Shown here one piece after another: positions 1-9,052 of a stretch of DNA of 26,081 nt. The stretch covers positions 1 to 26,081 of the forward strand of contig LUCW03002096.1 in assembly GCA_001586965.3 (NCBI GenBank), read 5' to 3'. Positions within the stretch are counted from its first letter, which is position 1, and every line of letters begins with the position of its first letter. The translations under genes were made by a program, and so were the position numbers. The notes under the pieces are model-generated. The model saw nothing but the letters and a program-made list of their open reading frames with translations, made no database searches and was not told the origin of the DNA. Source of the DNA: Sphaeroforma sirkka (Eukaryota; Opisthokonta; Ichthyosporea; Ichthyophonida).

Positions 1-67
1 GTATGCTATGTTATATACACGAAATAGAACTCATTTCTTTTCTACTTCAAATTACAATAATATTTAC

Positions 68-183
68 CTGTACACCCTCCTCGTCGTAGACGTCGAACTC
101 ATCGTTCTGAGCACTCACGAGTGTTGCAGTTGCTAGCAGCGCGGCGACCAACAACCACTGAATTTTTTTGGTGTATTTGGCAT
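68..183 (-). CDS. First exon of a probable secreted protein (signal peptide), partial
   Basis: On the minus strand a frame reads KKIQWLLVAALLATATLVSA, then QNDEFDVYDEEGVQ. This is a classic signal peptide: a short basic start, a hydrophobic core and a small-residue cleavage site near VSA-Q, followed by an acidic mature N-terminus. It ends in CAG followed by GTAAAT (donor GT at plus 66-67), a good 5' splice donor; reading on instead meets a stop within seven codons. The best ATG is at plus 181-183, but it is one base out of frame because the intervening A-run (T-run at 163-169) has 7 bases where 8 would keep the frame. Either a base is missing (sequence error or mutation) or the true start lies upstream; the open frame upstream has no ATG before a stop. 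The rest of the gene would lie left of the window. Mature function cannot be told. Confidence 0.5.
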
Positions 184-595
184 TGTGTAGTGCCGTATTA
201 CCAACGTCAGTCTCTTCTTATTCACTGGGCCTGTATGGCTCTAACGATTATATCGACTGTTTGTTACAATCAAACCTTATGTATGTAATATGTGGATCTA
301 ACTGGTATGGAGTTAACACTTTTTTTACTAGATACTTTCTAGTTTCTAGTATTTTTAGATGGCACAGGTGATATGATAAAAAAAAAAATTAGAAACGGTA
401 TATGTACATAGTTACCGCTTTTTTTTCCTGTCCTGTTGTCAGCCCCTCACCGTTTAGTCGTTCACGCCTATACCAAAATCGGCCCCAACAATCCAAACTA
501 TGGACAGTATTCACACAATCAGTCATATACTCGCGCAGACGCACACCCCGAATATTTTAATACTGAATAAAACAATCCACATCCTTTTTTTCCAA

Positions 596-727
596 GAGAA
601 ATTCAGGACCAGGGAAAATACTTTTGGAACAATTGTATAAACCCTTTTGCACGAGAAATTCAGGTCCCAGCTAGATTTAATTTAAAAAAATACCAATCTC
701 GCAACAAAAGAAATCAGGTCCAAGGGC
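596..727. repeat. Three-copy degenerate tandem repeat, period about 54-57 bp
   Basis: The phrase GAGAAATTCAGGACCAGG at 596 recurs as GAGAAATTCAGGTCCCAG at 653 and AAAGAAATCAGGTCCAAGG at 707. A downstream TTGGAAC follows the first copy (634) and the third copy (736). Spacing is about 57 and 54 bp. This looks like a decayed minisatellite or old transposon tail. Confidence 0.5.
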
Positions 728-871
728 TAAACAAATTGGAACATTTTATTCTGTATTTTAGCTTTCTTCATTTTTCTTCCACAGTTGTGTAGATGTCTAT
801 TTATTTTAGATGCAGAGGGCGATGTTGGCCGTTGGGAGGGCCCAAGTCGCAACCAAGGATTTTAACTGCCT

Positions 872-889
872 GACTCACAGTTGTGAGTC
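872..889. repeat. Near-perfect 18-bp palindrome
   Basis: GACTCACA (872-879) and TGTGAGTC (882-889) are exact reverse complements with a 2-bp centre. It could be a dimeric-factor binding site or the tip of an old inverted repeat; there is no context to choose. Confidence 0.5.
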
Positions 890-1156
890 CAAGCTCTGAA
901 TGCACTTCTGAAGTTTTTTGTTTTTTTTTTGTTTTTCTATATTTTATTTTATTTATTATTTTTTATATATAAAAACAAAACAATTATATGTAAAATGTAT
1001 GTAATAAACATGTACAGTATTGTGGCGCTGATTCTACTCTAAGACTACTCCTTTGTAATTGTCAGTAAGTTTGGTGGCTACTGGCTACTCCTGTGTGAGC
1101 AACCGAAAAGGAGGAACCACCGCCCACAGGTACTGTGCTGTGTAGTCAAATCATAC

Positions 1157-1175
1157 CCGAGCCCATCAGGCTCGG
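1157..1175. repeat. Short GC-rich hairpin
   Basis: CCGAGCC (1157-1163) and GGCTCGG (1169-1175) form a perfect 7-bp stem with a CATCA loop. There is no T-run after it and no gene end before it, so its role is unknown. Confidence 0.4.
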
Positions 1176-1457
1176 ATATTCTTAGCATTTATCTGAGCCC
1201 GCTTGTGAGGTGAAACCTAGGGGTTTGCTTGGGTGACCCCAACAAGCCCTACCAGTTCGGTATTACCTCTATTTTTTTTTATTACACGCCCCAATTCACC
1301 AAGAATGGGCCACAAATTGGGACTAAGCTGGCAGTGTAGCAATTTTGAAAATTAAAGAGAACAACCGAACTAAATACAAACCTAGCAAAAAAACAAACAT
1401 TTTAAATGCACAGCCACATATACCCGTTTGCTTAGGATAGACTAGCATGCACCATTA

Positions 1458-1822
1458 CTAAAACGCCAAACGCATCGCACGCCCCAAAATGACACCCAGC
1501 CACCACCACGACTCAAGTGTACGACTGTCATCAGGAGCGATCAACCCAGTGCCCGTAATATATAAGGTGAGGAAACAGCGATGCCTTAATCCCTTGACAT
1601 ATTTAAGTGAAATAACACTGAACTGGAAACCCACATGCACAATAAATGTAAACAGTGGTCTAAGACAGCGAAGAATCACACCAACATCGATGGTGGTAGG
1701 CAGGAGCCAGCCCAGCACACAGCACTTTCCTGATCAGAAAGCAGCTATATACTTGCTCCAGTCAAATTTAAAATCGCCTCCGTCTTTATCGTATGGCCAG
1801 TAATGTCGTAACTGAGCATTGT
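1458..1822. other. Overlapping antisense reading frames, unidentified
   Basis: Both strands are open here. The plus frame (1489-1803, 104 codons) is basic and proline-rich. The minus frame (1718-1458, 86 codons) is hydrophobic; its phase continues rightward to 1822 with one TGA, reading YWPYDKDGGDFKFDW, which looks protein-like. The retroelement LTR begins at 1823, so any minus-strand gene would be cut there. I recognise no family. The region is less AT-rich than its surroundings, which lengthens chance frames. Confidence 0.25.
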
Positions 1823-2151
1823 TGTTGAAATACGGCCTCCGGTCAGTCTAAAATATCAAGATCAAATGAGATAACATATTAGTTTTTATTTGTACTTAAA
1901 ATAGTTTATTTTTTCCAATAATTCCAAAGTGTTCTAAATTCACTTTGATGGCTCCAATGGCCTGAATATCTGGTATGACTCATTTACTTGGACCTATTTG
2001 AGACGATAGTAGATGTAGGATATTATAAACTAAATTTTGTAATCTCTGAACTACTACTTACAGGTATTGGTCTTCCCTCCAATCTTCAAAATCCAATAAG
2101 TCTTTTTTTTTTTTTTTTAACTTTTCACCAGATGGAACTTTTTTTTTATAT
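1823..2151 (+). repeat. Truncated LTR (U3 part), plus orientation
   Basis: It starts TGTTGAAATACGG, matching the family LTR start TGTAGAAATA(C/T)GG, and aligns through the U3 poly-T tract to about TTTATAT, where the minus-strand LTR of element A starts. Variants such as TCATTTACTTGG, GACGATAGTAG and CTACTTACAGGT match the LTR at 19382-19976 and not those of element A, which suggests it belongs to the older subfamily. It may be the 5' LTR remnant of the same old insertion as D. No target-site duplication pairs 1822 with 19977. Confidence 0.8.
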
Positions 2152-2152
2152 T

Positions 2153-2753
2153 TGTAAACTTCGATGGAAATTACTAGGTTTCAAACTATATTAAACTAAA
2201 AAATACAATTTAGTCAGTTAGGATTTAGCAGTGGTAGCTTGTGTAAGAATGATCGGGACCGCCTCTTGTTAAGAGCCTAAATATCCTCGATCACACAGGG
2301 CGTACCTCTAGCTGTTCTTTATTGAATAATTTTCACTAGAAGTACTAAATGTTCATGACCACTTGCCTAATTTGTAAATAGACATAATAACGTAAGTCAC
2401 GTTAATACATTAGCTGATATAAATAAAGTTCCATCTGAAGAAAAGTTAAAAAAAAAAAAAAAGACTTATTGATTTTGAGATTGGCGGGAGGACCAAAATC
2501 TATAAGTAGTAGTTCGGAGATTATAAAATTTAGTTTATAATATCCTACATCTACTAATGTCTCAAATAGGTCCAAGTAGATGATCATCATACCAAATACT
2601 CAGGCTATTGGAGCCATCAAAGTGAATTTAGAACACTTTGGAAATATTGGAAAAAAAAGAGCTTGTACTAAATTATTTAAAATACAAATAAAACCAATGT
2701 ATTATCTCAATTGATCTTGATATTTTAGACTGACCGGAGGCCATATTTCTACA
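2153..2753 (-). repeat. 3' LTR of element A
   Basis: Read on the minus strand, this 601-bp LTR starts TGTAGAAATATGG (2753 leftward) and ends CGAAGTTTACA (2153), giving the usual TG...CA ends. It holds a TATA-like TTTATTTATAT and a polyadenylation signal AATAAAG. Against the 5' LTR of the same element (9053-9649) I count three transitions and about eight small indels, mostly in A, T or G runs. It abuts an inverted LTR fragment on its left, making a palindromic junction. Confidence 0.9.
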
Positions 2754-2766
2754 TAGCCCCCCAGTA
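2754..2766 (-). other. Polypurine tract of element A
   Basis: On the minus strand TACTGGGGGGCTA lies directly before the 3' LTR start. The position and G-run fit the plus-strand primer of LTR elements. Copy D has the same feature (CTGGGGGCTA) at 19372-19381. Confidence 0.7.
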
Positions 2767-2882
2767 GCTTTTAGAACTACGAACGTACGTTAAGATACGA
2801 TCTAGTTGGTAAAGCGAAAGCCAAAGTAAAAAACGTTTTCGATCATGACTTATCGAGTAAGTATGTGCCTATATGTACGAGT

Positions 2883-3719
2883 TCAAGACTCGTGTTGTAC
2901 TCTATGTCGTTTAGTATTTGATCCAGTAACCATTTCCGATGTAGGCGCCTTACGTTTATTATTTGGTAAGGTAATAGCCAAAGGCTGTTCTTCATTAGTA
3001 AGTAAGTTTGAACAATTTTCTGCACTGTTGGTAAGCAGATCAGAAAGTTTAGTCACGTAGGAAGTAGGTGGCAAATAGGGAATTTCAGATCCGTCAGGGT
3101 TTGTAGTCACCTGAGGAAACCCTTTTCGTTTATCTCGTGTGTTCTTATGTAAACGCTTATTCCATTTCTTATTAAAGATACGAAGAAAGTCGCGAGATTC
3201 ACGAAATGCATCGGAGGTTAGCCAAGCTACTGTCCCATCCATGAAACGGGTCTTGTAGTAAGTGTAACCGTCTTCGGATGTTTTGTCAATTATATCTTTG
3301 ACTTGTGACTCCATAACTGGTACATCAGAATCAAATGAGCGAGCGAATGAGAATTCGGAGGTAGGGATACGGTGAGTGCCTAGATTGGTTGCGCTAGTAC
3401 CATCAATGTTATTCACTTCGTAAGTATCACTCTTCTCATCATGGTAGGAAATAACAAAAGGTCCTATCGTCTTAGAAGAGAGTTCGGTAACGTTGGCGTT
3501 TCGCTTTATAATATTAACGTAATCGCCGACTTTGAACTGAACAATGTTCTTAGTGTTATTCCATCGGTCATACGCTTTAAGTAGGGACGCGATTTTTGTG
3601 CTCGAGTAAACAGGGGTAAACAACGTTCTGCATATGCTCGATCTTTTGTAGCCACGGGGTAGCGTGTTTCTCGGGCGCAGTTTTATCAAACGTTGCTTGT
3701 AATTCACTATAGCGGCCAA
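2883..3719 (-). pseudogene. Integrase C-terminal region of element A: GPF module and chromodomain-like tail
   Basis: Codons from about 57 onward are real protein. First comes a small beta-rich segment, QFKVGDYVNIIKR, then KTIGPFVIS, the GPY/F module of Ty3/gypsy integrases. Next is a segment from VKDIIDKTSEDGYTYYKTRF to FLRIFNKKW, whose spacing of aromatic residues (YYKTRF, W in TVAWL, terminal helix) resembles the chromodomain of chromoviruses. The tail is basic (NKRKAP, NTKRHR) and ends at a stop 130 bp before the LTR. The first 50 or so codons are an overlapping out-of-frame reading of the integrase core; a 1-2 bp indel near 3590 separates the two. The chromodomain call rests on pattern only. 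Confidence 0.7.
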
Positions 3720-4170
3720 AGAAATAGTGAAACGGGAGTGTTCCAGTTTGAGGATTCATGCAGTTATTCATTTGAGTCTGAACCCATTTCAAATGATAAG
3801 GCCACATATTCTCAACGTCGTCTAGTGCGGTACGCAAGAGTTTCTTAAGTTCTCTATGATGTGTCTCATTTGCACCCTGCGTTTGAGGTTTGTAAGGAAC
3901 ACCACGCCTATGGGTCATGCCTGATACGAGTATAAGTGCCTCCATTACGTCGGTACAAAACTCACTACCGTTATCAGAACATAGTACTCGGGGGAAACCG
4001 AAGCCATTAAAGACGTGATAGAATAAATTTGCCACTGTTTGCGGGCGTTTGTTCGGTATTGCATAAAGCAAGTTATGGCCCGAAGCCACACATAAGAAAT
4101 GACAGATATATACATCGCCAGTATGCTTGGATCGCGGGAGTTTAACCAAATCGACTATGACTCGGCGCAT
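3577..4170 (-). pseudogene. Integrase catalytic core of element A (DDE)
   Basis: This frame carries the retroviral-type integrase core that joins cDNA to host DNA. First Asp in VIVDLV (about residue 7), second in CSDNGSEF (about 65), Glu in QGANETHH (about 101). The D-to-E gap is about 35 residues, the classic DD35E spacing. All three catalytic residues are present. The frame is broken upstream from the HHCC zinc region at the A-run in CCCCTAAAAAGACC (near 4180), and downstream near 3590. Copy D (17934-18734) differs by roughly 6 percent over the stretch I compared. Confidence 0.85.
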
Positions 4171-4771
4171 CGGTTGGTCTTTTTAGGGGTGCCCAACCGT
4201 ATCGCTTGATCTGGTTCTTTTCACAATCAGTACAGTGTCGGTATACTTCACGTATGGTTTCTTTCAGCGCCGGGTGATCAAGCCCTGCACGAATAGCCAT
4301 TTTATAAGTATGCTCATATGCTCGATGCGTTAAATTATGTATAATTTTAACTCTTTTTTCGAGCTCCTCTAAGTCAGTCAGATTCTGCGTAACGCTGGCT
4401 GGATGAACTAGTAATAGTGCGATAAGTTGACAAGGTGGGTTAGCCCACGCATTATGCTTTGATAAGTCAAGCTGAAATGCATCACCTTTAGGATGAGTCA
4501 ACGACCTGTATTCAGAAACCTGTTTGTTATGTTCTGCGGCGAACATATCAACAGTAAATGGACCCCATCGTGATTGAGCGAGGTTAAACCATTTCCTATT
4601 TAGCATCCAATCGGTTGCTAATAACTCCTTGACTGTTTTCTGGTAGTCGGGCACAAGTCGAGAGAGCATGTCAGGAAGATGGTTATGTATTCCTGGTATG
4701 TGTGTTATATTGAAAGCGAACTTGGCAATAATGTCATGCCAGCGGCTCACCAACTGTGAATCAGGGTTCAT
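4142..4771 (-). pseudogene. Element A: RNase H end, truncated methyltransferase-like domain, integrase zinc region
   Basis: Residues 1-45 finish RNase H (SRWHDIIAKFAFNITHIPG, then HNHLPDMLSR). Residues 69-110 read RWGPFTVDMFAAEHNKQ ... AWANPPC, the start of the domain typical of DIRS-group elements that resembles Dam-like N6-adenine methyltransferases; the motif is NPPC here but NPPW in copy D. The frame then jumps within a few residues to VHPASVTQNLTDLEEL, so the rest of that domain and a charged linker, over 500 bp in copy D, are deleted. Residues 140-190 form the integrase zinc region, with two His (LTHRAYEH, GLDHPALK) and CTDC. The 5' break is an A5/A4 difference at the RNase H junction near 4775. 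Confidence 0.75.
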
Positions 4772-5252
4772 ATCTTTTTAAGTATGTTAAAGACTTTTGA
4801 TCACAGGCGACAGTAAAGTAACTTCCATAAAGGTAGTCTTTAAACTGTCTTAGCGCAGTAACTATAGCAAGGAGCTCTTGTTTAACGGTAGGGTAATTCC
4901 GTTGACTCTTATTATAACTCTTGCTAAAGAATTGTATGTAGCGCGGTTTACCATTTATCGTTTGGTAAAGCACTCCACCTACCGCTCGATCTGAAGCGTC
5001 GGTTGCTACTTGGAATGGGACACCATCCACAGGGTACTGCATGATGGGTGCGTCCATTACTTTACTTTTGACTAGTTTAAATGCATCATCACATCCTTTA
5101 GTCCAAAGCTTTCCCAAAGGTCCTTTGTACAGCCGTAGGTGACTGAAAGGCTTTAAGTAATGAGAAAGATGCGGTACCGAATCCGAGAAGAAGTTAACAA
5201 ACCCACACACAGAGTTCACATCTCTTCCAGTAATTGGTGTTGATACATCCAA
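4761..5252 (-). pseudogene. RT thumb/connection and RNase H of element A
   Basis: The start, DVSTPITGRDVNSVCGFVNFF, matches the RT thumb seen in Ty3/gypsy pol (VRSFLGFVNYY type). RNase H follows: first Asp in VATDASDRAVGG (about residue 90), Glu in KQELLAIV (about 127), and ACDQKSLTYL where many relatives have TDHKSL. RNase H degrades RNA in the RNA:DNA hybrid during reverse transcription. The frame is separated from RT by an indel near 5310 and from the following segment by one extra A near 4775. There are no stops inside. Confidence 0.85.
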
Positions 5253-5274
5253 CAGAAACTGTTTCTTGCCAGGA

Positions 5275-6498
5275 TCAATTTCTACCCCTGCTGCAGATAC
5301 TTTGTAGCCAAGTAAGTGTATAGTATTTTAGCAAAGAACACTTGTCTTCGTTAATCTTAAGTTTAGCATGATTAAGTCGCTTTAAGACTTCTTTAACGAG
5401 TTTAGCATGTTCATGTGCTGTCTTTGTAAAGATAACTATATCATCTAAATAGACTGATACGTTATACGACAGGTCCGCTAATAGTTCCATCATAACTTGT
5501 TGGAAGAAAGAAGGTAACATGTGTAAGCCTTCAGGTGCACCTTTAAACTGGTACTTCTTACCTTGCCAAGTAAAGGAAAAGCATTTCCTATGAGGCTCAT
5601 ATATCTGTAGTTGATGGAATGTAGCTTTTAAGTCTATCTTGGAAAAGATAGTCGCACCCTCCATTTTGCGTAGTATCTCGCTTATCTTAGGTAAGGGAAA
5701 ACTATGTTGCGGAATTAGTTTGTTGATTGGCGACAGGTCTAGTACTACTCTTGTTTTACTAAACGTTCCATCAGATTTATATCGATCGACCGCTAAGAGA
5801 GCTAAGTTAACTGGGGTTGCATCATAATTGATTTCAATTATACCCTGTTTTAACCAATCTTCGATTTGGGTTTTGACAACGTCTTTGTGTCTCCAACTCA
5901 CGTAGTTATGTGAAGGACACTTTAACTTAGAGAAGTCGACGTTTGTTAAGTCAAGTCTAACGTACCCATTAGAGAACTTAAACATACACCAGTCAGTTAT
6001 TGCAATCTTCCTGTTTTGTATAATTAAGTCCATAATTATATCGGTGAAGTGCGGAATCATATCCTTTGCTTCACCTTCCGGAGGTTTAGGTATCTTTAAC
6101 ATATTATCATCTGACTGATCTTTATTCGGGTCTAGCCCATTAGGCAGACCAGTGAGTGTTATACCTAAACTGAGAAGATCAGTCATACCTATAATTAAAT
6201 CGTATATCTGAGACATGTCAGTAACGATTAGGTGAGTCTTCACTTCTCTTCTATCTGACAGCATTATGTGTGCATAGTCTATGGCTTGTTCGCAAGTAGT
6301 AACTTTGCCATTTTCCAAGATTAAATCAGTTGTTTCGTTATGGACAGCCATATCTGTAGCGTAGGCTACTCGGCGTGAGATAGCAGAGACTTCAGCCCCT
6401 GGATCAAATAGTGCCATAACTTTTCTCCATTTACGAAAACTTTTTTTGAAAGATACGTTCATCTCCTTTGGTATAGATTTTATTGAACATTTTCTCAT
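5275..6498 (-). pseudogene. Protease and reverse transcriptase of element A
   Basis: After about 25 out-of-frame residues the real frame runs from the protease, MALFDPGAEVSAIS (6394-6405 encode DPGA), through a flap-like NGKVTTCEQ and DLIIGMTDLL, to a complete RT palm. Motif A is FSKIDLKATFHQL, motif B APEGLHMLPSFFQQ and motif C VYLDDIVIF (YLDD at 5440-5451). A long connector (IPKPPEGEAKDMIPHFTDI) links the two, so protease and RT share one frame. Asp-Pro-Gly-Ala in place of Asp-Thr/Ser-Gly-Ala is unusual for a retroviral-type aspartic protease and is shared with copy B. Upstream an A-run expansion (6441-6447 as T) breaks the link to the protease start; downstream an indel near 5310 breaks the link to RNase H. 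Confidence 0.85.
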
Positions 6499-6529
6499 AA
6501 TCTTGCTCTAGTGCGCACATATGGTACTG

Positions 6530-7237
6530 TCAGTGCTTAACTTGGACGTCCGGTAAGTCCTTGCAATCCTCTTTATGCCAACCGTTAGTACCCTTGCAAG
6601 TAGTACACTCTTTCATATAGTGTCCAAAATCTGGCTTGCCTGGTGCACACTTAACAGGGTCGTGTCTACCATTCCACTTGCCATTACGTTTTGTGAGGTT
6701 GTAACCACACTTCTTGCAAGGCGCTCTCACCTTCTTATCACCTTTCGGTACGGTAGAAGTAGAGCCAGGACCCCCTCCAGTAGTAGTGCGAGGTTTCTTA
6801 GTATTACGCGCAGTATTAGTCTCTGCTGCGTTTCGCTTAGTGGGCTGGGTGTAGCTCGTGGTACTAAGTACTCTAGTAGAGGAATTGGTATGCTTGTGTA
6901 CTTTCTTCTCAAAGACAGACCAAGGCATAGATCGCAAATCACCATAGGCGATGATGTCATCATTGACTTTCTTAAAGAGGTTAGCTCCCAGAGTCTCCAT
7001 CATCTGACAAATTAATAAATATTCGCCAGTATAGGTACGACCTCCCATCCGAGTGTTCATATGTGTCATATGAGCTAGAGCACCTCGAATAGTGGTATCG
7101 TTTGCAAAGAACTTGCGAGACTCTAGAAGTTCACGGTCACGTGCATCTTCAAAAAGGGTGTTAAGTATATTATCACGCAACTGGTGCCAGGGTAGGGCTT
7201 TCCAGTTGGGCTCATGAGCCTTCAAGTAGTTCGCCAT
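6530..7237 (-). pseudogene. Gag C-terminal part of element A with Cys/His region
   Basis: A helical capsid-like segment (EPNWKALPWHQLRDNILNTL ... QMMETLGANLFKKVNDDI) is followed by a Thr/Ser/Lys-rich basic linker and a nucleocapsid-like Cys/His region near the end: CKKCGYN, RHDPVKC, then C-x2-C-x6-H-x3-C (CTTCKGTNGWHKEDC). This is not the canonical C-x2-C-x4-H-x4-C knuckle, but it sits where one is expected and could bind RNA. The frame ends VKH-stop (TGA), nine bases before the ATG of the protease frame. The first part repeats the neighbouring 7261-7671 segment. Confidence 0.75.
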
Positions 7238-7671
7238 TCACCTGGCTCACAGAAATGAAGTGTAGCTCGTGGTACTAAGTACTCTAGTAGAGGGATTGGT
7301 ATGCTTGTGTACTATCTTCTCAAAGACAGACCAAGGCATAGATCGCAAATCACCATAGGCGATGATGTCATCATTGACTTTCTTAAAGAGGTTAGCTCCC
7401 AGAGTCTCCATCATCTGACAAATTAATAAATATTCGCCATTATAGGTACGACCTCCCATCCGAGTGTTCATATGTGTCATATGAGCTAGAGCACCTCGAA
7501 TAGTGGTATCGTTTGCAAAGAACTTGCGAGACTCTAGAAGTTCACGGTCACGTGCATCTTCAAAAAAAAGGTGTTAAGTATATTATCACGCAACTGGTGC
7601 CAGGGTAGGGCTTTCCAGTTGGGCTCACGAGCCTTCAAGATAGTTCGCCATTCACCTGGCTCACAGAAATG
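6850..7671. repeat. 411-bp tandem duplication inside gag of element A
   Basis: Segment 6850-7260 (TGTAGCTCGTGGTACTAAG to CTCACAGAAATGAA) is repeated almost exactly at 7261-7671. Copies B and C carry it once, so the duplication is private to A. The two units differ by a few substitutions and small indels, for example a longer A-run near 7565 and one base in the GCCTTCAAG(A)TAG motif. It interrupts the gag frame. Confidence 0.85.
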
Positions 7672-8385
7672 AATAAAGGCATTCATCATCTGCTTATCCT
7701 TAAGGCTGGCAGACTCCTTAAGTTGGTCGAAGGCCTTCAGTGTCTCCACTGTACTCTCATTAGTAGAGAAATCGACCTCAGCCTGTGCGTTACCTAGCTG
7801 CTTTATGAAGCTTGGTTCTAAGTGTTCACGAAGCTCATGCTCAGTGCTACGGGCTGCTAGTGCCAAGATGGTGTCTATTTCCTTTCTCTTGTTATCGATT
7901 AGATAGCGAATGTTATCCGCTTTCCTATCGTCAAGGTCAGAGTCATTCAATAGACGGTCCTCAAGGACTTGCATACCAGAGCGCAATAGCCTGAGACGAG
8001 TATGTCTGGTTCTCACTTCCTCATCCTCAGGATTAGAGCGGGAACTCTCTAACGAGGTACTGGTGTAGCGATTGCCAAAATCGTGATTACCAGGGTTAGT
8101 TGGCAAATGAGGGTCGATATTACGAGGATGGTAAGCCTCATCGAGTTCCATACGATCATATCCTCTGACAGGGTTAGGTTTGTCAAGAGGATGGTCGATG
8201 GTAGCATCAGAGCTATAGAGATTAAATTTTGAAATATTTTCTCTCTCGCCAGTGGTAACTGGCTTAGTGGTAAACATACTGGCTGGTAAACCAGTAGGTC
8301 TCGGGTTCGAAACTCGGCCCGGAAATTTTCTTCTTTGGTATAGAAAGAATATCAGCCAAGTGGGACACGATAGAGGGGTCCACAA
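7247..8385 (-). pseudogene. Gag middle region of element A
   Basis: The body of the frame from about 8220 to 7560 encodes an acidic and polar stretch, then a helix-rich part: RTRHTRLRLLRSGMQVLEDR, DSDLDDRKADNIRYLIDNKR and EVDFSTNESTVETLKAFDQL, with heptad-like leucines suggesting coiled-coil assembly, then FIHFCEPGEWRTILKA. It reads into the duplicated capsid-like segment and is broken by an A-run indel near 7565; 7480-7247 continues in another frame. The first 45 codons (8385-8250) read through the tRNA-like sequence, so their residues reflect that insert. No known capsid family was recognised; assignment to gag is by position. Confidence 0.65.
8248..8328 (+). other. tRNA-Thr(GGT)-like sequence, antisense inside gag of A
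   Basis: The strand opposite to gag holds an exact A-box (TGGCTTAGTGG, 8260-8270) and a near-exact B-box (GGTTCGAAACT, 8304-8314, last C to T), followed by TTTT at 8325-8328. The middle, ACTGG-CTGGTAA-ACCAG, resembles the anticodon arm of a tRNA-Thr(GGT) with one base missing. The segment before the A-box is GCCAGTGGTAAC, which cannot form the acceptor stem with CCCGGAA. It is therefore a tRNA pseudogene or SINE head, not a working tRNA. Confidence 0.75.
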
Positions 8386-8974
8386 CTGCTGCTGCCGCTA
8401 GCTCCTTCAAGAGCGCTTCAGTGCGGTTCAATTGGCGTCGAGATTGAGAGGATCCAACCACTCGTTATCGAGTTATGGCGTCCTCAGCTTCGGCCCCAAG
8501 ATTTGAGCTGAATGGAATGGCTTCTCCATCGATGGCGAAACCGAAATTTTCGGACAGGTCCAATACTTCCTTTTCACACCGGATTTGTGCTGGAGTGTCC
8601 TTTAGATGTGGAGTTATAATGCCCCCGACATTCGTATCCACGAATTTTCCAGCCTTTCGACGTTTATCCCCAATATTTGACGGCACGTGGTCAGGGGGCA
8701 AGCTGGGGTCCTGAGCTTCACTCCTAGGTGATACACGGACGCTGGCGAGCCTTTCCGCGGTAGTAGATACCTCTTCTTCCAAGGCTTTAGGATCCGACGA
8801 GTCATCCTCAGAATAATCCTCTGTACCAACCTCAGAATTTGCTTCCCCAACAGTATCCTCGGCAGGCTCAACTCCAGACAGGCTAGGTGTTTCCACAGGG
8901 ACCTCAGGAGCCTCGGCAGGCTTAGCAGGTCTAGAGCTAGCGGCTCCCTTGCCTTTAGAAGTACCCTTAGCCAT
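8264..8974 (-). pseudogene. Gag N-terminal region of element A
   Basis: Starts MAKGTSKGKGAASSRPAKPA, a basic Ala/Lys/Pro segment, then a strongly acidic stretch (DYSEDDSSDPKALEEE), then DKRRKAGKFVDTNVGG and LDLSENFGFAIDGEAIPFS. The ATG at 8974 is chosen because it is the first ATG in the leader and is conserved in B (10217) and C (16536). A nonsense change makes TAA (plus 8465-8467) where B and C have CAA; beyond it the same frame continues through a Leu/Ala helix (RTEALLKELAAAAVV) into the tRNA-like sequence, ending at 8264. Function beyond a gag-like structural role is inferred from position. Confidence 0.7.
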
Positions 8975-9052
8975 AGTATTTGCTGGATAGTAAATCGATG
9001 TCAGACAGTCTAGAAGCAGTACACTACTGTAACTACTAAATAACTGAAAATA
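8975..9052 (-). other. Leader between 5' LTR and gag of A; no standard primer-binding site
   Basis: Directly after the LTR end (TTTACA) the leader reads TATTTTCAGTTATTTAGTAG; B and C have the same with one more T. The TGG start of a normal tRNA 3'-end primer-binding site is absent. A small hairpin, CAGTA-GTG-TACTG, follows. Priming may use an internal tRNA region or a self-primer, but no matching sequence was found by eye. Confidence 0.5.

Larger units (their letters stand above)
184..1457. other. AT-rich non-coding sequence
   Basis: No convincing gene is seen. The stretch holds homopolymer A and T runs, a degenerate repeat (596-727), an 18-bp palindrome (872-889), an AT-rich block (908-980) and a GC hairpin (1157-1175). 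The part next to the signal-peptide exon (184-420) would contain that gene's promoter, but no core element is clear. Confidence 0.5.

Noticed and set aside
1489..1803. Host gene on the plus strand
   Set aside because: The frame overlaps an equally open minus frame, shows no known motif and has no supporting splice or start context.
5639..5827. Plus-strand frames inside element A as genes
   Set aside because: They are antisense shadows of the RT and gag frames and recur in each copy for that reason.
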